NCBI GenBank assembly: GCA_023416735.1
Contig: JAEZGX010000011.1
Span: 1-64,000 of the forward strand
Length of the DNA: 64,000 bases
Source of the DNA: Verrucomicrobiota bacterium
Lineage (GTDB): Bacteria > Verrucomicrobiota > Verrucomicrobiia > Opitutales > Opitutaceae
Reading direction: 5' to 3'
Positions within the stretch are counted from its first letter, which is position 1, and each line of letters opens with the position of its first letter. The notes beneath the pieces are model-generated. The model made no database searches and had not been told where the DNA came from. It saw nothing but the letters and a program-made list of their open reading frames with translations. Of this stretch, positions 27,181 through 34,843 are shown piece after piece. The position numbers and the translations under genes are program-made.

Positions 27181-28587
27181 CTATTGGCCCAGCGACATCC
27201 CAGTGAAACCGTAACGATACCGCTGTTCGGGAGTAAGTTCGTCGACTTTCTCGCGCATCTTGCGCGCCATCAGCTCCGCAAACGCCGGGTAAGCCTCCAG
27301 GTCGGTCGGCACAACAAACAGATGAAACTCGCACATTTCATCAGTGGTGCTCGGGCCGAAATGCGCGGCGCGCGGCGGCGAATGCGGATTGTAGGGATTC
27401 GCCGCACTGTTGTCGAAAATCCAGCGAACGCTGACACGCGTTCCCCGCGGCAGGAAAAGCGGTTGCTCGAATGTATATTGGTCCTGCCAGGAGAAATTCC
27501 ATCGCGGTATCGTCAGCAGCTCATGCTGCGTGCCATCCGGCCGCGTGTAAGTGGCGGCGACTTCTCGCCCCAGCAGATGCATGTGCGGCGAAACCGAGAG
27601 GACGAAGCAGTCCGCCGGTATTTCCAGCTCGTCCCGGCGTTCGTAGTTTGCCTCGCCCGCAGGAATCTCGAGGTTGAACGAACCGAGTCGCAGCCACGCC
27701 AGCGTGCGTTTAATCGGCTCGGTGGTGAAGTAGATCCCCACTTCGGTCTGGTCCGTTTCCGGCCGCCCGGTCGGACTATAATGAATCTGAAACACCAGAT
27801 CGCCCCCGAGCTGATAGCGCATCGCAATCCCAGGCGGCAGCCGCCGTGGTGTGAACCCGGGCACATAGCCGCCCAGATACTCGTCGGGCTCAAAGCCGGG
27901 CGAGCCGAATGCCTCGTATCCGCTGCCGTCGATCGCGGCAGCTTCGCGCCGCCGCGCTTCGCCGCTGGTATCAACCCAGACATGAGCGTGATGGAGCACA
28001 CGCCGGTTCCCAGGATGGATTTCGATCGCTGCGACGCCCAGGATGTCGGAGTCGGGGATGCGCGCCCGCTGTTGCACCACTGCGGGAATTTGATCCGCGC
28101 GAAGGGGAACGACGAAGCTGCGATAAACGTCGCCCGGGCCCGGCGGCACCTCATAGGCGCGCGGCATCTTCACGATCACGTCGGGCGGCCCGAGTTGCCA
28201 GGCCTCCGCGACCGGCAGCGGCGGTTCCGGGGCTCGTGAGAGATCGCCTTCCGGCGCACCGGCCGCCGCCCAGACGGCAAGCCGTGCGATCTCTCCGGAC
28301 TCGAGGTGGCGTTCGCCTTTGAAAGTATCCCTCGGTCCGCTCGGCAGCCATGGCGGCATGATGCGAGATTCGACGACGCGCGCGATGAAGCGGGCGCGCT
28401 TCGCGGCATCCACGTAGTTCAACAGCGAAAAGGGAGCGACGCCGCCCGGTCGATGACACTCCACGCAATGTCGGTAAATGATCGGCGCGATGTCGTCCGC
28501 CCAAGTCGGCACGCGTTCATTGGCCGCGATTCGGCTGACCCCGAGGAGAAAAAGGGCCGCCATCCACCCAAACCGAACGCTCCTCAT
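27181..28587 (-). CDS. secreted cytochrome c / copper-monooxygenase-like protein
   Basis: 468 residues with a signal peptide (residues 1-22). A class I cytochrome c domain follows, with haem motif CVECH (C41, C44, H45) and distal Met in RIMPPW. The C-terminal ~300 residues resemble the copper type II, ascorbate-dependent monooxygenase (PHM-like) fold: RRVLHHAHVWVD gives the His pair of one copper site and SPHMHLLGRE the His-x-His of the other. Such fusions are common in Planctomycetes and Verrucomicrobia but the substrate is unknown. The start overlaps the stop of the redoxin gene (ATGA), so the two are coupled. Confidence 0.78.
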   Translation of the reverse strand: MRSVRFGWMAALFLLGVSRIAANERVPTWADDIAPIIYRHCVECHRPGGVAPFSLLNYVDAAKRARFIARVVESRIMPPWLPSGPRDTFKGERHLESGEIARLAVWAAAGAPEGDLSRAPEPPLPVAEAWQLGPPDVIVKMPRAYEVPPGPGDVYRSFVVPLRADQIPAVVQQRARIPDSDILGVAAIEIHPGNRRVLHHAHVWVDTSGEARRREAAAIDGSGYEAFGSPGFEPDEYLGGYVPGFTPRRLPPGIAMRYQLGGDLVFQIHYSPTGRPETDQTEVGIYFTTEPIKRTLAWLRLGSFNLEIPAGEANYERRDELEIPADCFVLSVSPHMHLLGREVAATYTRPDGTQHELLTIPRWNFSWQDQYTFEQPLFLPRGTRVSVRWIFDNSAANPYNPHSPPRAAHFGPSTTDEMCEFHLFVVPTDLEAYPAFAELMARKMREKVDELTPEQRYRYGFTGMSLGQ

Positions 28588-29177
28588 GGGGCGGCCCTTC
28601 GCACCCGCTCGGGGAGCAGGCAGCCGAAGCCCGGTTTGCCCGGGAACGGCCCCGGCTCACCCGACGCGAGTTTTTGCAGCACCAGCCGCAGGTCGTGGCG
28701 AACCGCCGAGGGCCGCGCGGCTCCGCGTTCGCCAACGCGATCGTCGATGCGACCGCGATAAAGCACCCGGCCGTCGCGCGAAATCACCGCCACTTCCGGC
28801 GTGTAGGTCGCGCCGCAATGCCGCGCCAGTCGGTGGAAGCGATCGTCGATCGCGATAAACTTCAGGCGATAGTCTTCGGCGTGCCGCTGCAGCGCGCCGA
28901 GATCGGCGTTGGGATCGGCATACGCTCCAAGAAAAACAAAGCCTCGTGCTGCAAATTCGGCCGCGAGCGCATTCAGCGTCGGGATGTAACCGTTTGAAAC
29001 CGGGCACTCCGGCTCAATGAACACGACGACCGCCGCTGCGCCCGGCTGCGTGATTGGGTTTCCAGAAAGATCCCGCACCTCGGCCGCCCGCCACCATTCT
29101 TCTGCGATCATCGGCGGCGCAGCCGTGAGCGGCTTCGCCAACACCAAAAGAATCGAGAGGGTCAATAGGCGCAGCAT
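28584..29177 (-). CDS. secreted redoxin/thioredoxin-fold protein
   Basis: 197 residues with a signal peptide (MLRLLTLSILLVLAKPLTAA). The thioredoxin-fold core is AAAVVVFIEPECPVSNGYIPTLNALAAEF, with a single active Cys (C58) in CPVSN, as in redoxin-superfamily proteins that accompany secreted cytochromes. A cis-Pro region is visible at GATYTPEVAVISRDGRVLYRGRIDD. It may keep copper or haem cysteines of the downstream partner reduced, which is inference from the ATGA overlap with that gene. The start at 29177 is the Met opening the signal peptide. Confidence 0.8.
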   Translation of the reverse strand: MLRLLTLSILLVLAKPLTAAPPMIAEEWWRAAEVRDLSGNPITQPGAAAVVVFIEPECPVSNGYIPTLNALAAEFAARGFVFLGAYADPNADLGALQRHAEDYRLKFIAIDDRFHRLARHCGATYTPEVAVISRDGRVLYRGRIDDRVGERGAARPSAVRHDLRLVLQKLASGEPGPFPGKPGFGCLLPERVRRAAP

Positions 29178-29311
29178 GAGCGCAGGGCGTGGGCGGAAAA
29201 ACGTTCGCCGATGCCAAACGAAATCGGAGTCGGTGTGCCTCGAAGCTCTCACAGCTCAAACACGGTTCGTTCCAGCTAGCTCACGACGGCAGCCTCCGTG
29301 GCCAGCTTCAG

Positions 29312-29986
29312 CTAACCACCGGACGGTGCATCACTCCGTCCGAGGAAGGGGGGTGGATTCACCATCGCAACCGCCTGTGTCCGCGATTGGACGTGAAGCT
29401 TGCTGTAGATCTTCCGCACGTGGGTGTTGACCGTCCCCATGCTGATCGAAAGCGCATCGGCGATCTCCTTGTAGGCATGTCCTCGCGCCAGCAATCGCAG
29501 CACTTCGCTCTCGCGTTGGGTCAGGCTTTCGCAGGGGTCTCGTGACGGAGGCGCGCACTGTTGAAACCAGCTGACAATTTTGCGCGCGATGTGGCCGCTC
29601 ATCGGCGAACCGCCTTCGTGCACTTGGCGGATGGCGGCAAGCATCTCGTCGCACGGCGTTCGTTTCAGCAGATAGCCCGACGCACCGGCGGTGAGCGCTT
29701 CGAAAACGCGCGCGCTGTCGTCATAAACCGTCACCACCAGGAACTCGGTCTCGGGCATGGATGGTTTGAGGGCGCGGATGCAATCGATCCCACTCTGCCC
29801 GGCGAGATTGATATCCACCATGACGACATCCGGCTTCAACGCGGGCAGACCCGCGATTGCCGCGTTGGCGCGTGCGAACTCTCCGACGCAATCGAAACCC
29901 GCGGCGCCCGTCAGGTATTCGGCGATGATCTGGCGGATGGCAGGATCGTCCTCGACTAAAGCGACCGAAATCGCGCGTTCGCTCAT
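29312..29986 (-). CDS. NarL/FixJ-family response regulator
   Basis: 224 residues. The receiver domain has the acidic pocket VEDD, the phospho-acceptor D58 (VVMVDIN), T86 and K108 (YLLKRT). The LuxR-type helix-turn-helix at ~155-210 reads SLTQRESEVLRLLARGHAYKEIADALSISMGTVNTHVRKIYSKL. It follows the sensor kinase gene with a 76-nt gap that contains a TCATAG-N4-CTATGA palindrome, suggesting autoregulation. The pair should act as phospho-relay partners controlling the receptor and GH genes. Confidence 0.93.
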   Translation of the reverse strand: MSERAISVALVEDDPAIRQIIAEYLTGAAGFDCVGEFARANAAIAGLPALKPDVVMVDINLAGQSGIDCIRALKPSMPETEFLVVTVYDDSARVFEALTAGASGYLLKRTPCDEMLAAIRQVHEGGSPMSGHIARKIVSWFQQCAPPSRDPCESLTQRESEVLRLLARGHAYKEIADALSISMGTVNTHVRKIYSKLHVQSRTQAVAMVNPPPFLGRSDAPSGG

Positions 29987-30052
29987 GTTACAGGGTATTT
30001 GAATCGCCAATACGTGGTGCCGCAGTTTACGCGAGATCCGCGGCGTCGAAAA

Positions 30053-30068
30053 TCATAGGTCACTATGA
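30053..30068. promoter_or_regulatory. putative response-regulator operator, site 2 (TCATAG-N4-CTATGA)
   Basis: A perfect 6+6 palindrome with centre GTCA, 67 bp upstream of the response-regulator start and overlapping the TAG stop codon of the sensor kinase. Its position suggests a second, autoregulated promoter for the response-regulator gene inside the kinase-regulator pair. Confidence 0.7.
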
Positions 30069-33000
30069 GGGCCCTCCCTGCCCCACCGCCGACAGCGGCA
30101 CCTTGAATGACACCGTGCATCCCGTTTCGGGCGATGACGCGATGCCGCACGTTCCGCCAATACGCGTCATTCGCGCCCGGAGATTGGCGAGGCCATTTCC
30201 GCCGCCCGGACGAGGAGGACACCCGGGCTCCGCAGACGCCGGCACCAAACCACGCCCGTTATCAGCGATCTCCACGGAAAGTTCTCCACTCTCCGCCCGT
30301 ATCGTCAGCACGACCATTGTGGCGCCGGAGTGGCGCACGACATTGGTCAGCGCCTCCTTGAGGCAGAGAAACAGATTGTGGCGGACCTCCGCATTCGGCG
30401 TCCAGCCATCGGCCTCGAAAGGAGCATCGATCCGACAGGCCACGCCAGCGGTGCCAAGAAAATCGACGGCGAATTTCTCCAAGTAGGTCACCACCGACTC
30501 GAGCGTGTCGTGCCTGGGATTTACGGTCCACACGATCTCGTCCATGGCTTTCGTGACATCTCGTGCGGTCTCATAGATCTGGCCTAGGCGCTCGCTGACT
30601 CGTGCCGGATCGCTGGGCTGACGCCGCGCGCTTTCACTGAGCATGCTGATTCGTGTGAGTTGTGCGCCAAGCTCGTCGTGCATGTCGTTCGCGATCCGCG
30701 TGCGCTCACGGTCGATTGCCCGCTCACGCTCCAGGGATTCGACCCGCCGCTGCAGGCGCCGTCGGCTGACATACCAGGCGATCACGCCGCTGGCCGCGAC
30801 GAGCAAGGCGACGACCAAAAATCGGAACCAGGCCGTCTGCCAGAAAAACGGCAGCACGACGAGGGTCACCTTCTTCGCATTCGGATTCCAAACGCCATCG
30901 TTGTTGGCCGCGGTAACGCTAAACGTGTAGGTCCCCGGCGGCAGGTAATTGTAAACCGCCGAACGCTCGTTGCGAACGACCGCGGGCCGTTGTTCCAGCG
31001 GGTGCAACTGCCGGCTGAAGAGGACCTTTTCCGGCCCGGCGAAGCTGAGCGCGGTATACTTGATCTCGAGGCGCTTGAAGCCCGCCGGAATCTTATAGGT
31101 CAACGCGGGCTCTCCCATCGCGACACGCTGCTCGCCGATGGCGATGCCTTCGATGTAAACCGGAGGCGGCACGAGATTTCGCGGCAGATTCGCGGGGTCC
31201 ACCACCGCAACACCGCGATCGGTCGCAAACGCCAGCCGACCGTCGCTCAGCGTGCAGCCGGTCGGCTGGACCGAAGCGCTGAAATTAAGCGTGGTCAGCC
31301 CGTCGCTGTAGCCGAACGTTTCGACTTCGAGTTGAGCGAGAGTGCCGTCGGCGCACGCGTGCAACTGCGCTGCGCTGATGCGCATCAACCCCGATCGTGA
31401 GCTCAGCCAAAAATTGCCCGCCGCATCCTCGGCGATGTGCCCGATCGCGTTGTCGCTCAGCCCATGGGTGGTGCGCACCGCGTCGATCCTTCCGTCCTTC
31501 AGGCGGTTCAGCCCACCGCCATTGGTGCCGATCCATAACGCCCCGCTGCGATCCCGGTGCAGACAATTCACGTCGTTGCTGGAAAGCCCATCAGCCTGCG
31601 TGTAGTGACGAATCTCGTCGCCGGCGATCCGCACCAGCCCGCGTTCCCAACAACCAGCCCAGACAACGCCTCCTCCGTCTTCTTCGAGCAGCGCCCGCAC
31701 GTTCGTCGCGACCCGTGTCGGCCCGGTTTCCAACCACTGCTCCCGGCCACCGTTCCATCGATAAATCCCTTTGAGACTTCCCACCAGCATACCGCCCCGG
31801 GCGGAAGGCACCATCGCCGCCACCTGCCATATGAAGATACCTCTCACCGGCTCCGGCGCGTGGAACGTTCCCTCTCCGAAACGGAAGACGCCATTGCCCC
31901 ACGTGCCCGCCCACAACGTGCCGTCGGGCGTGGTCGCCACGCTCCACACGAAGTCGTTCATCAGTCCGGTGCTGGATCGGAACTGAGTCCACGCGCCGCC
32001 CTGGTAGCGAAAGACGCCGCGACCTTCGGTTCCGATCCACAGCGCTCCTTCGGGGCCTTCAGTCACGGACAAAACCGGACGCCCTTCTAGCCCTTCGGGC
32101 GGCGTAAGCATGGTGACTTTTTTCTCCGCCACTCGACACAACCCATCCGTGCCCGTCCCAAGCCACAACCCTCCTTCGTGATCCTCGAACACCGCGGTGA
32201 TCCAATCCGACGCGAAGCCGTTCGTGCGCGTGAAACGTTGCTCCGGGCCCGATGCCGTCGGCTGGATGATCCATGCGCCCGCATCGTTGGTCGCGCCCGC
32301 GAGGCGCCCATCGCGCAGTTCCTGCATGGTAAAGAGGAGCGTGGATCCCGTCGGCAGCGAACGCGAAAACTCGGTCCATTCGCCTGACTTCCATTTCCAC
32401 AGGCGTCCCTCGATCATCGCCCACCAGCCTCCGTCACGGCTGCTGCAAACCCCGCGGACAAACGGCTCGAGATCGCCCGGCACCTCGATGGGCCGCAGAC
32501 GGCCTTGCTCCAGGATCGATAGTTTTCCGCGCGAAACCATGGCTAGTTTTCCCTCGGGCGAGCCGGCCATCAAGTAGATGGGCCCCGTCGGACCGGTCTC
32601 AGGTGTCAGCGTGAAATTATCGCGGATCCGCACCAGCTGGCCGGCGTTATTCAAACCCCAGACGTCACCGGCTTCGTCACAGGCGAGATTCTGCATCTTG
32701 GATCCTTGGCGTTCCGCCGGCGCAGGATAATACCTGAGTTTTCCGTCCAACATCCGCGTGACCGAGCCGCTGCCGTGGCCGATCCAAAGCGCGCCTTCCG
32801 GAGATTCGCAAAGGGCCGTTACACTGCTTTCGACCAAGCCCGGAGTGCGGCCTGCATCGAACCGCGTGAACGATGCGCCGTCGAAGCGCGCGAGACCGTC
32901 CCACGTCCCCACCCAGATGTAGCCGTCGCGCGTTTGCAGCGCGGCGATGATCTTGTTTGAAGGCAGACCATCCTGCATCTCCCAATTCGCCACCGGCCCG

Positions 33001-33176
33001 GAATACGAGACGGCGTGCGCCGGCACCGCTCCCGCACCGACGAGCAGGACAAGCTGAAGGCGAGCAAGACCAAGAAGCAGTTGGGGGCGCTGCGTTATCA
33101 CGGGCTGGACTAGACGCCGTTCGTCATCGCGAAAGCTGAATAAACGGAGAGGATCTTGCGACGAGCGGAATCGCAA
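30063..33176 (-). CDS. beta-propeller/Y_Y_Y sensor histidine kinase (HisKA_3 type)
   Basis: A membrane sensor of 1037 residues. The N-terminus has a hydrophobic export segment. Residues ~60-680 are two-component propeller repeats (ALWIGTEGRGVFR, TLWAGTWGNGVFR, ALWIGTNGGGLNRL and others) forming periplasmic beta-propellers. A Y_Y_Y domain (YNYLPPGTYTFSVTAANNDGVWN) precedes a transmembrane helix (FRFLVVALLVAASGVIAWYV). The kinase core has H833 in NDMHDELGAQLTRI and the ATP-binding N-box/G-box LCLKEALTNVVRHS and EIADNGRGL. The sensor half is like Bacteroides hybrid glycan sensors, but here the regulator is a separate gene downstream. The true start may lie some residues inside. Confidence 0.93.
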   Translation of the reverse strand: MRFRSSQDPLRLFSFRDDERRLVQPVITQRPQLLLGLARLQLVLLVGAGAVPAHAVSYSGPVANWEMQDGLPSNKIIAALQTRDGYIWVGTWDGLARFDGASFTRFDAGRTPGLVESSVTALCESPEGALWIGHGSGSVTRMLDGKLRYYPAPAERQGSKMQNLACDEAGDVWGLNNAGQLVRIRDNFTLTPETGPTGPIYLMAGSPEGKLAMVSRGKLSILEQGRLRPIEVPGDLEPFVRGVCSSRDGGWWAMIEGRLWKWKSGEWTEFSRSLPTGSTLLFTMQELRDGRLAGATNDAGAWIIQPTASGPEQRFTRTNGFASDWITAVFEDHEGGLWLGTGTDGLCRVAEKKVTMLTPPEGLEGRPVLSVTEGPEGALWIGTEGRGVFRYQGGAWTQFRSSTGLMNDFVWSVATTPDGTLWAGTWGNGVFRFGEGTFHAPEPVRGIFIWQVAAMVPSARGGMLVGSLKGIYRWNGGREQWLETGPTRVATNVRALLEEDGGGVVWAGCWERGLVRIAGDEIRHYTQADGLSSNDVNCLHRDRSGALWIGTNGGGLNRLKDGRIDAVRTTHGLSDNAIGHIAEDAAGNFWLSSRSGLMRISAAQLHACADGTLAQLEVETFGYSDGLTTLNFSASVQPTGCTLSDGRLAFATDRGVAVVDPANLPRNLVPPPVYIEGIAIGEQRVAMGEPALTYKIPAGFKRLEIKYTALSFAGPEKVLFSRQLHPLEQRPAVVRNERSAVYNYLPPGTYTFSVTAANNDGVWNPNAKKVTLVVLPFFWQTAWFRFLVVALLVAASGVIAWYVSRRRLQRRVESLERERAIDRERTRIANDMHDELGAQLTRISMLSESARRQPSDPARVSERLGQIYETARDVTKAMDEIVWTVNPRHDTLESVVTYLEKFAVDFLGTAGVACRIDAPFEADGWTPNAEVRHNLFLCLKEALTNVVRHSGATMVVLTIRAESGELSVEIADNGRGLVPASAEPGCPPRPGGGNGLANLRARMTRIGGTCGIASSPETGCTVSFKVPLSAVGQGGPS

Positions 33177-33229
33177 CGCGTTGGACGATTTCTAGCAAGT
33201 CGCAGCAGGTTTCAGCCAATCTCCGCGGC

Positions 33230-33245
33230 TCATAGAATACTATGA
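33230..33245. promoter_or_regulatory. putative response-regulator operator, site 3 (TCATAG-N4-CTATGA)
   Basis: A perfect 6+6 palindrome with centre AATA in the 181-bp gap between the divergent sensor-kinase and GH43-like genes, 54 bp from the kinase start and 112 bp from the GH43 start. It could control both directions. Confidence 0.72.
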
Positions 33246-33357
33246 CTATGTGCGGTTACGCTGGAACACTCGGGCCTGCAGGATCAGTGAATACCGCACC
33301 TTAGTTCCGCGCACTTGTGCTCCAATCGACTTAGCAGCCCTTCGCACCGTCGTCGTC

Positions 33358-34776
33358 ATGTCTTTTCTGATACTCTGCACCCGGTTCTTTGCCGTCTCCG
33401 CCGCGCTCCTCGCCGCCACCGCCTACGGTGCCCCTCCCGCTGCCATCCTCTCCGGCGTTCCTTGGCATGACCAGCAGGGCAACATCGTCAGCGCTCGCGG
33501 TGCAGGCATCCTCAAGGAAGGCGACCGCTTCTACCTCTTCGGCGAATTCAAGCGCGATCGCGGCAATGACTTTGCCGGGTTCAGTTGTTACTCCTCCAGC
33601 GACCTCGTCCACTGGACGTTCCACCGAATCGCGTTGCCCGTGCAGCCCGACGGTCGCGCCGGCCCCGGCCGCGTCGGCGAGCGCCCGAAGGTGCTCAAGT
33701 GCCCGAGCACCGGCGAATACGTCATGTTCTTCCACTCCGACGATGCTCGCTACCGCGACCCCGCCGTCGCTTACGCCACCAGCCGTGTCATCGATGGCGA
33801 ATACACGTTTCGCGGTCCGCTGCTCTTCGAGGGCCAGCCGATCCAATTGTGGGATATGGGCGTTTTCCAGGACGACGACGGTGCCGGCTACCTTGTCACT
33901 CATTCCGGCAACCTCTACCGGCTCGCCGACGATTACCGAAGCGTCACCGCGCAAGTCGTCGCCAACATGACCAGCGGATGTGAGTCGCCCGCCATCTTCA
34001 AGCGCAACGGTCTCTACTACTGGCTCGGCTCCGGCCTCACCGCCTGGGAGCGCAACGACAATTACTACTTCACCGCAACCTCACTCTCCGGCCCGTGGCA
34101 GAAGCGGGGCAACTTTGCCCCGAGCGGCACGCTCACCTGGAATTCTCAGACTACCTTCGTGCTGCCCATCGTCGGCACGGAGACGACCACCTGGATGTTC
34201 ATGGGTGATCGTTGGGCGCACCCCTATCAAAACTCGGCCGCGACCTACGTGTGGCAGCCGCTGCAATTTGACGAAGCAGGCAATCTCTCCCTGCCGCACT
34301 ACCGGCCGGCTTGGAACATCGACCCCGTCAGCGGCCGCTGGTCGCCCGTCGAGCTTCCCGGGAGCGTCGTCGAACTCGCCGCCTTCGGCGACCGCCTCGC
34401 TCACTCCGACGCCTGGACGCCGCACACCGACCCCGCCGGCTTCGCCGATCTCCGCTCCAACGCGAAAGACGCCAGCCTGAGCGTGACGTTCACCGGCACT
34501 CAGATCGGTTTCTACAGCGTGGCTCGCAATGACGGCGGCTTCGGTCGCGTCGAGATCAAGAATGCCGCGGGCGAGGTTATCGCACGCACCATCGTCGAGA
34601 CTTACTGCCTCTACCCAGAGGCCTCCCTCAAATTTCTCAGCCGACCGCTCCCACGCGGCACCTACACGCTCACCATAACGCCGCTCGGCGAGCGCTTCTT
34701 TTGGCAGGCCAAGACGACCACCTACGGCAGCACCGGCGATTATGTCTCCGTGCAGAAATTCCTGCTCGTGGACTGA
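33358..34776 (+). CDS. secreted GH43-like glycoside hydrolase
   Basis: 472 residues with a signal peptide (MSFLILCTRFFAVSAALLAATAYG). The N-terminal ~300 residues form a five-bladed propeller: GVPWHDQQGNIVSARGAGILKEGDRFYLFGE, YSSSDLVHWTF, RPKVLKCPSTGEYVMFFH and GCESPAIFKRNGLYYWLGS, the last resembling the catalytic-glutamate blade of GH43. This resembles the exo-beta-1,3-galactanase-like branch. The C-terminal ~130 residues form a beta-sandwich (TFTGTQIGFYSVARNDGGFGRVEI), probably carbohydrate-binding. It is followed 67 nt later by the GH115 gene. Confidence 0.82.
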   Translation: MSFLILCTRFFAVSAALLAATAYGAPPAAILSGVPWHDQQGNIVSARGAGILKEGDRFYLFGEFKRDRGNDFAGFSCYSSSDLVHWTFHRIALPVQPDGRAGPGRVGERPKVLKCPSTGEYVMFFHSDDARYRDPAVAYATSRVIDGEYTFRGPLLFEGQPIQLWDMGVFQDDDGAGYLVTHSGNLYRLADDYRSVTAQVVANMTSGCESPAIFKRNGLYYWLGSGLTAWERNDNYYFTATSLSGPWQKRGNFAPSGTLTWNSQTTFVLPIVGTETTTWMFMGDRWAHPYQNSAATYVWQPLQFDEAGNLSLPHYRPAWNIDPVSGRWSPVELPGSVVELAAFGDRLAHSDAWTPHTDPAGFADLRSNAKDASLSVTFTGTQIGFYSVARNDGGFGRVEIKNAAGEVIARTIVETYCLYPEASLKFLSRPLPRGTYTLTITPLGERFFWQAKTTTYGSTGDYVSVQKFLLVD

Positions 34777-34843
34777 CTGACCTCGCCCTCCTCGCGACCC
34801 GAGGCGCGGTCTTCTTAGCCCGATCGGGGCTGCCCGTAAAATC

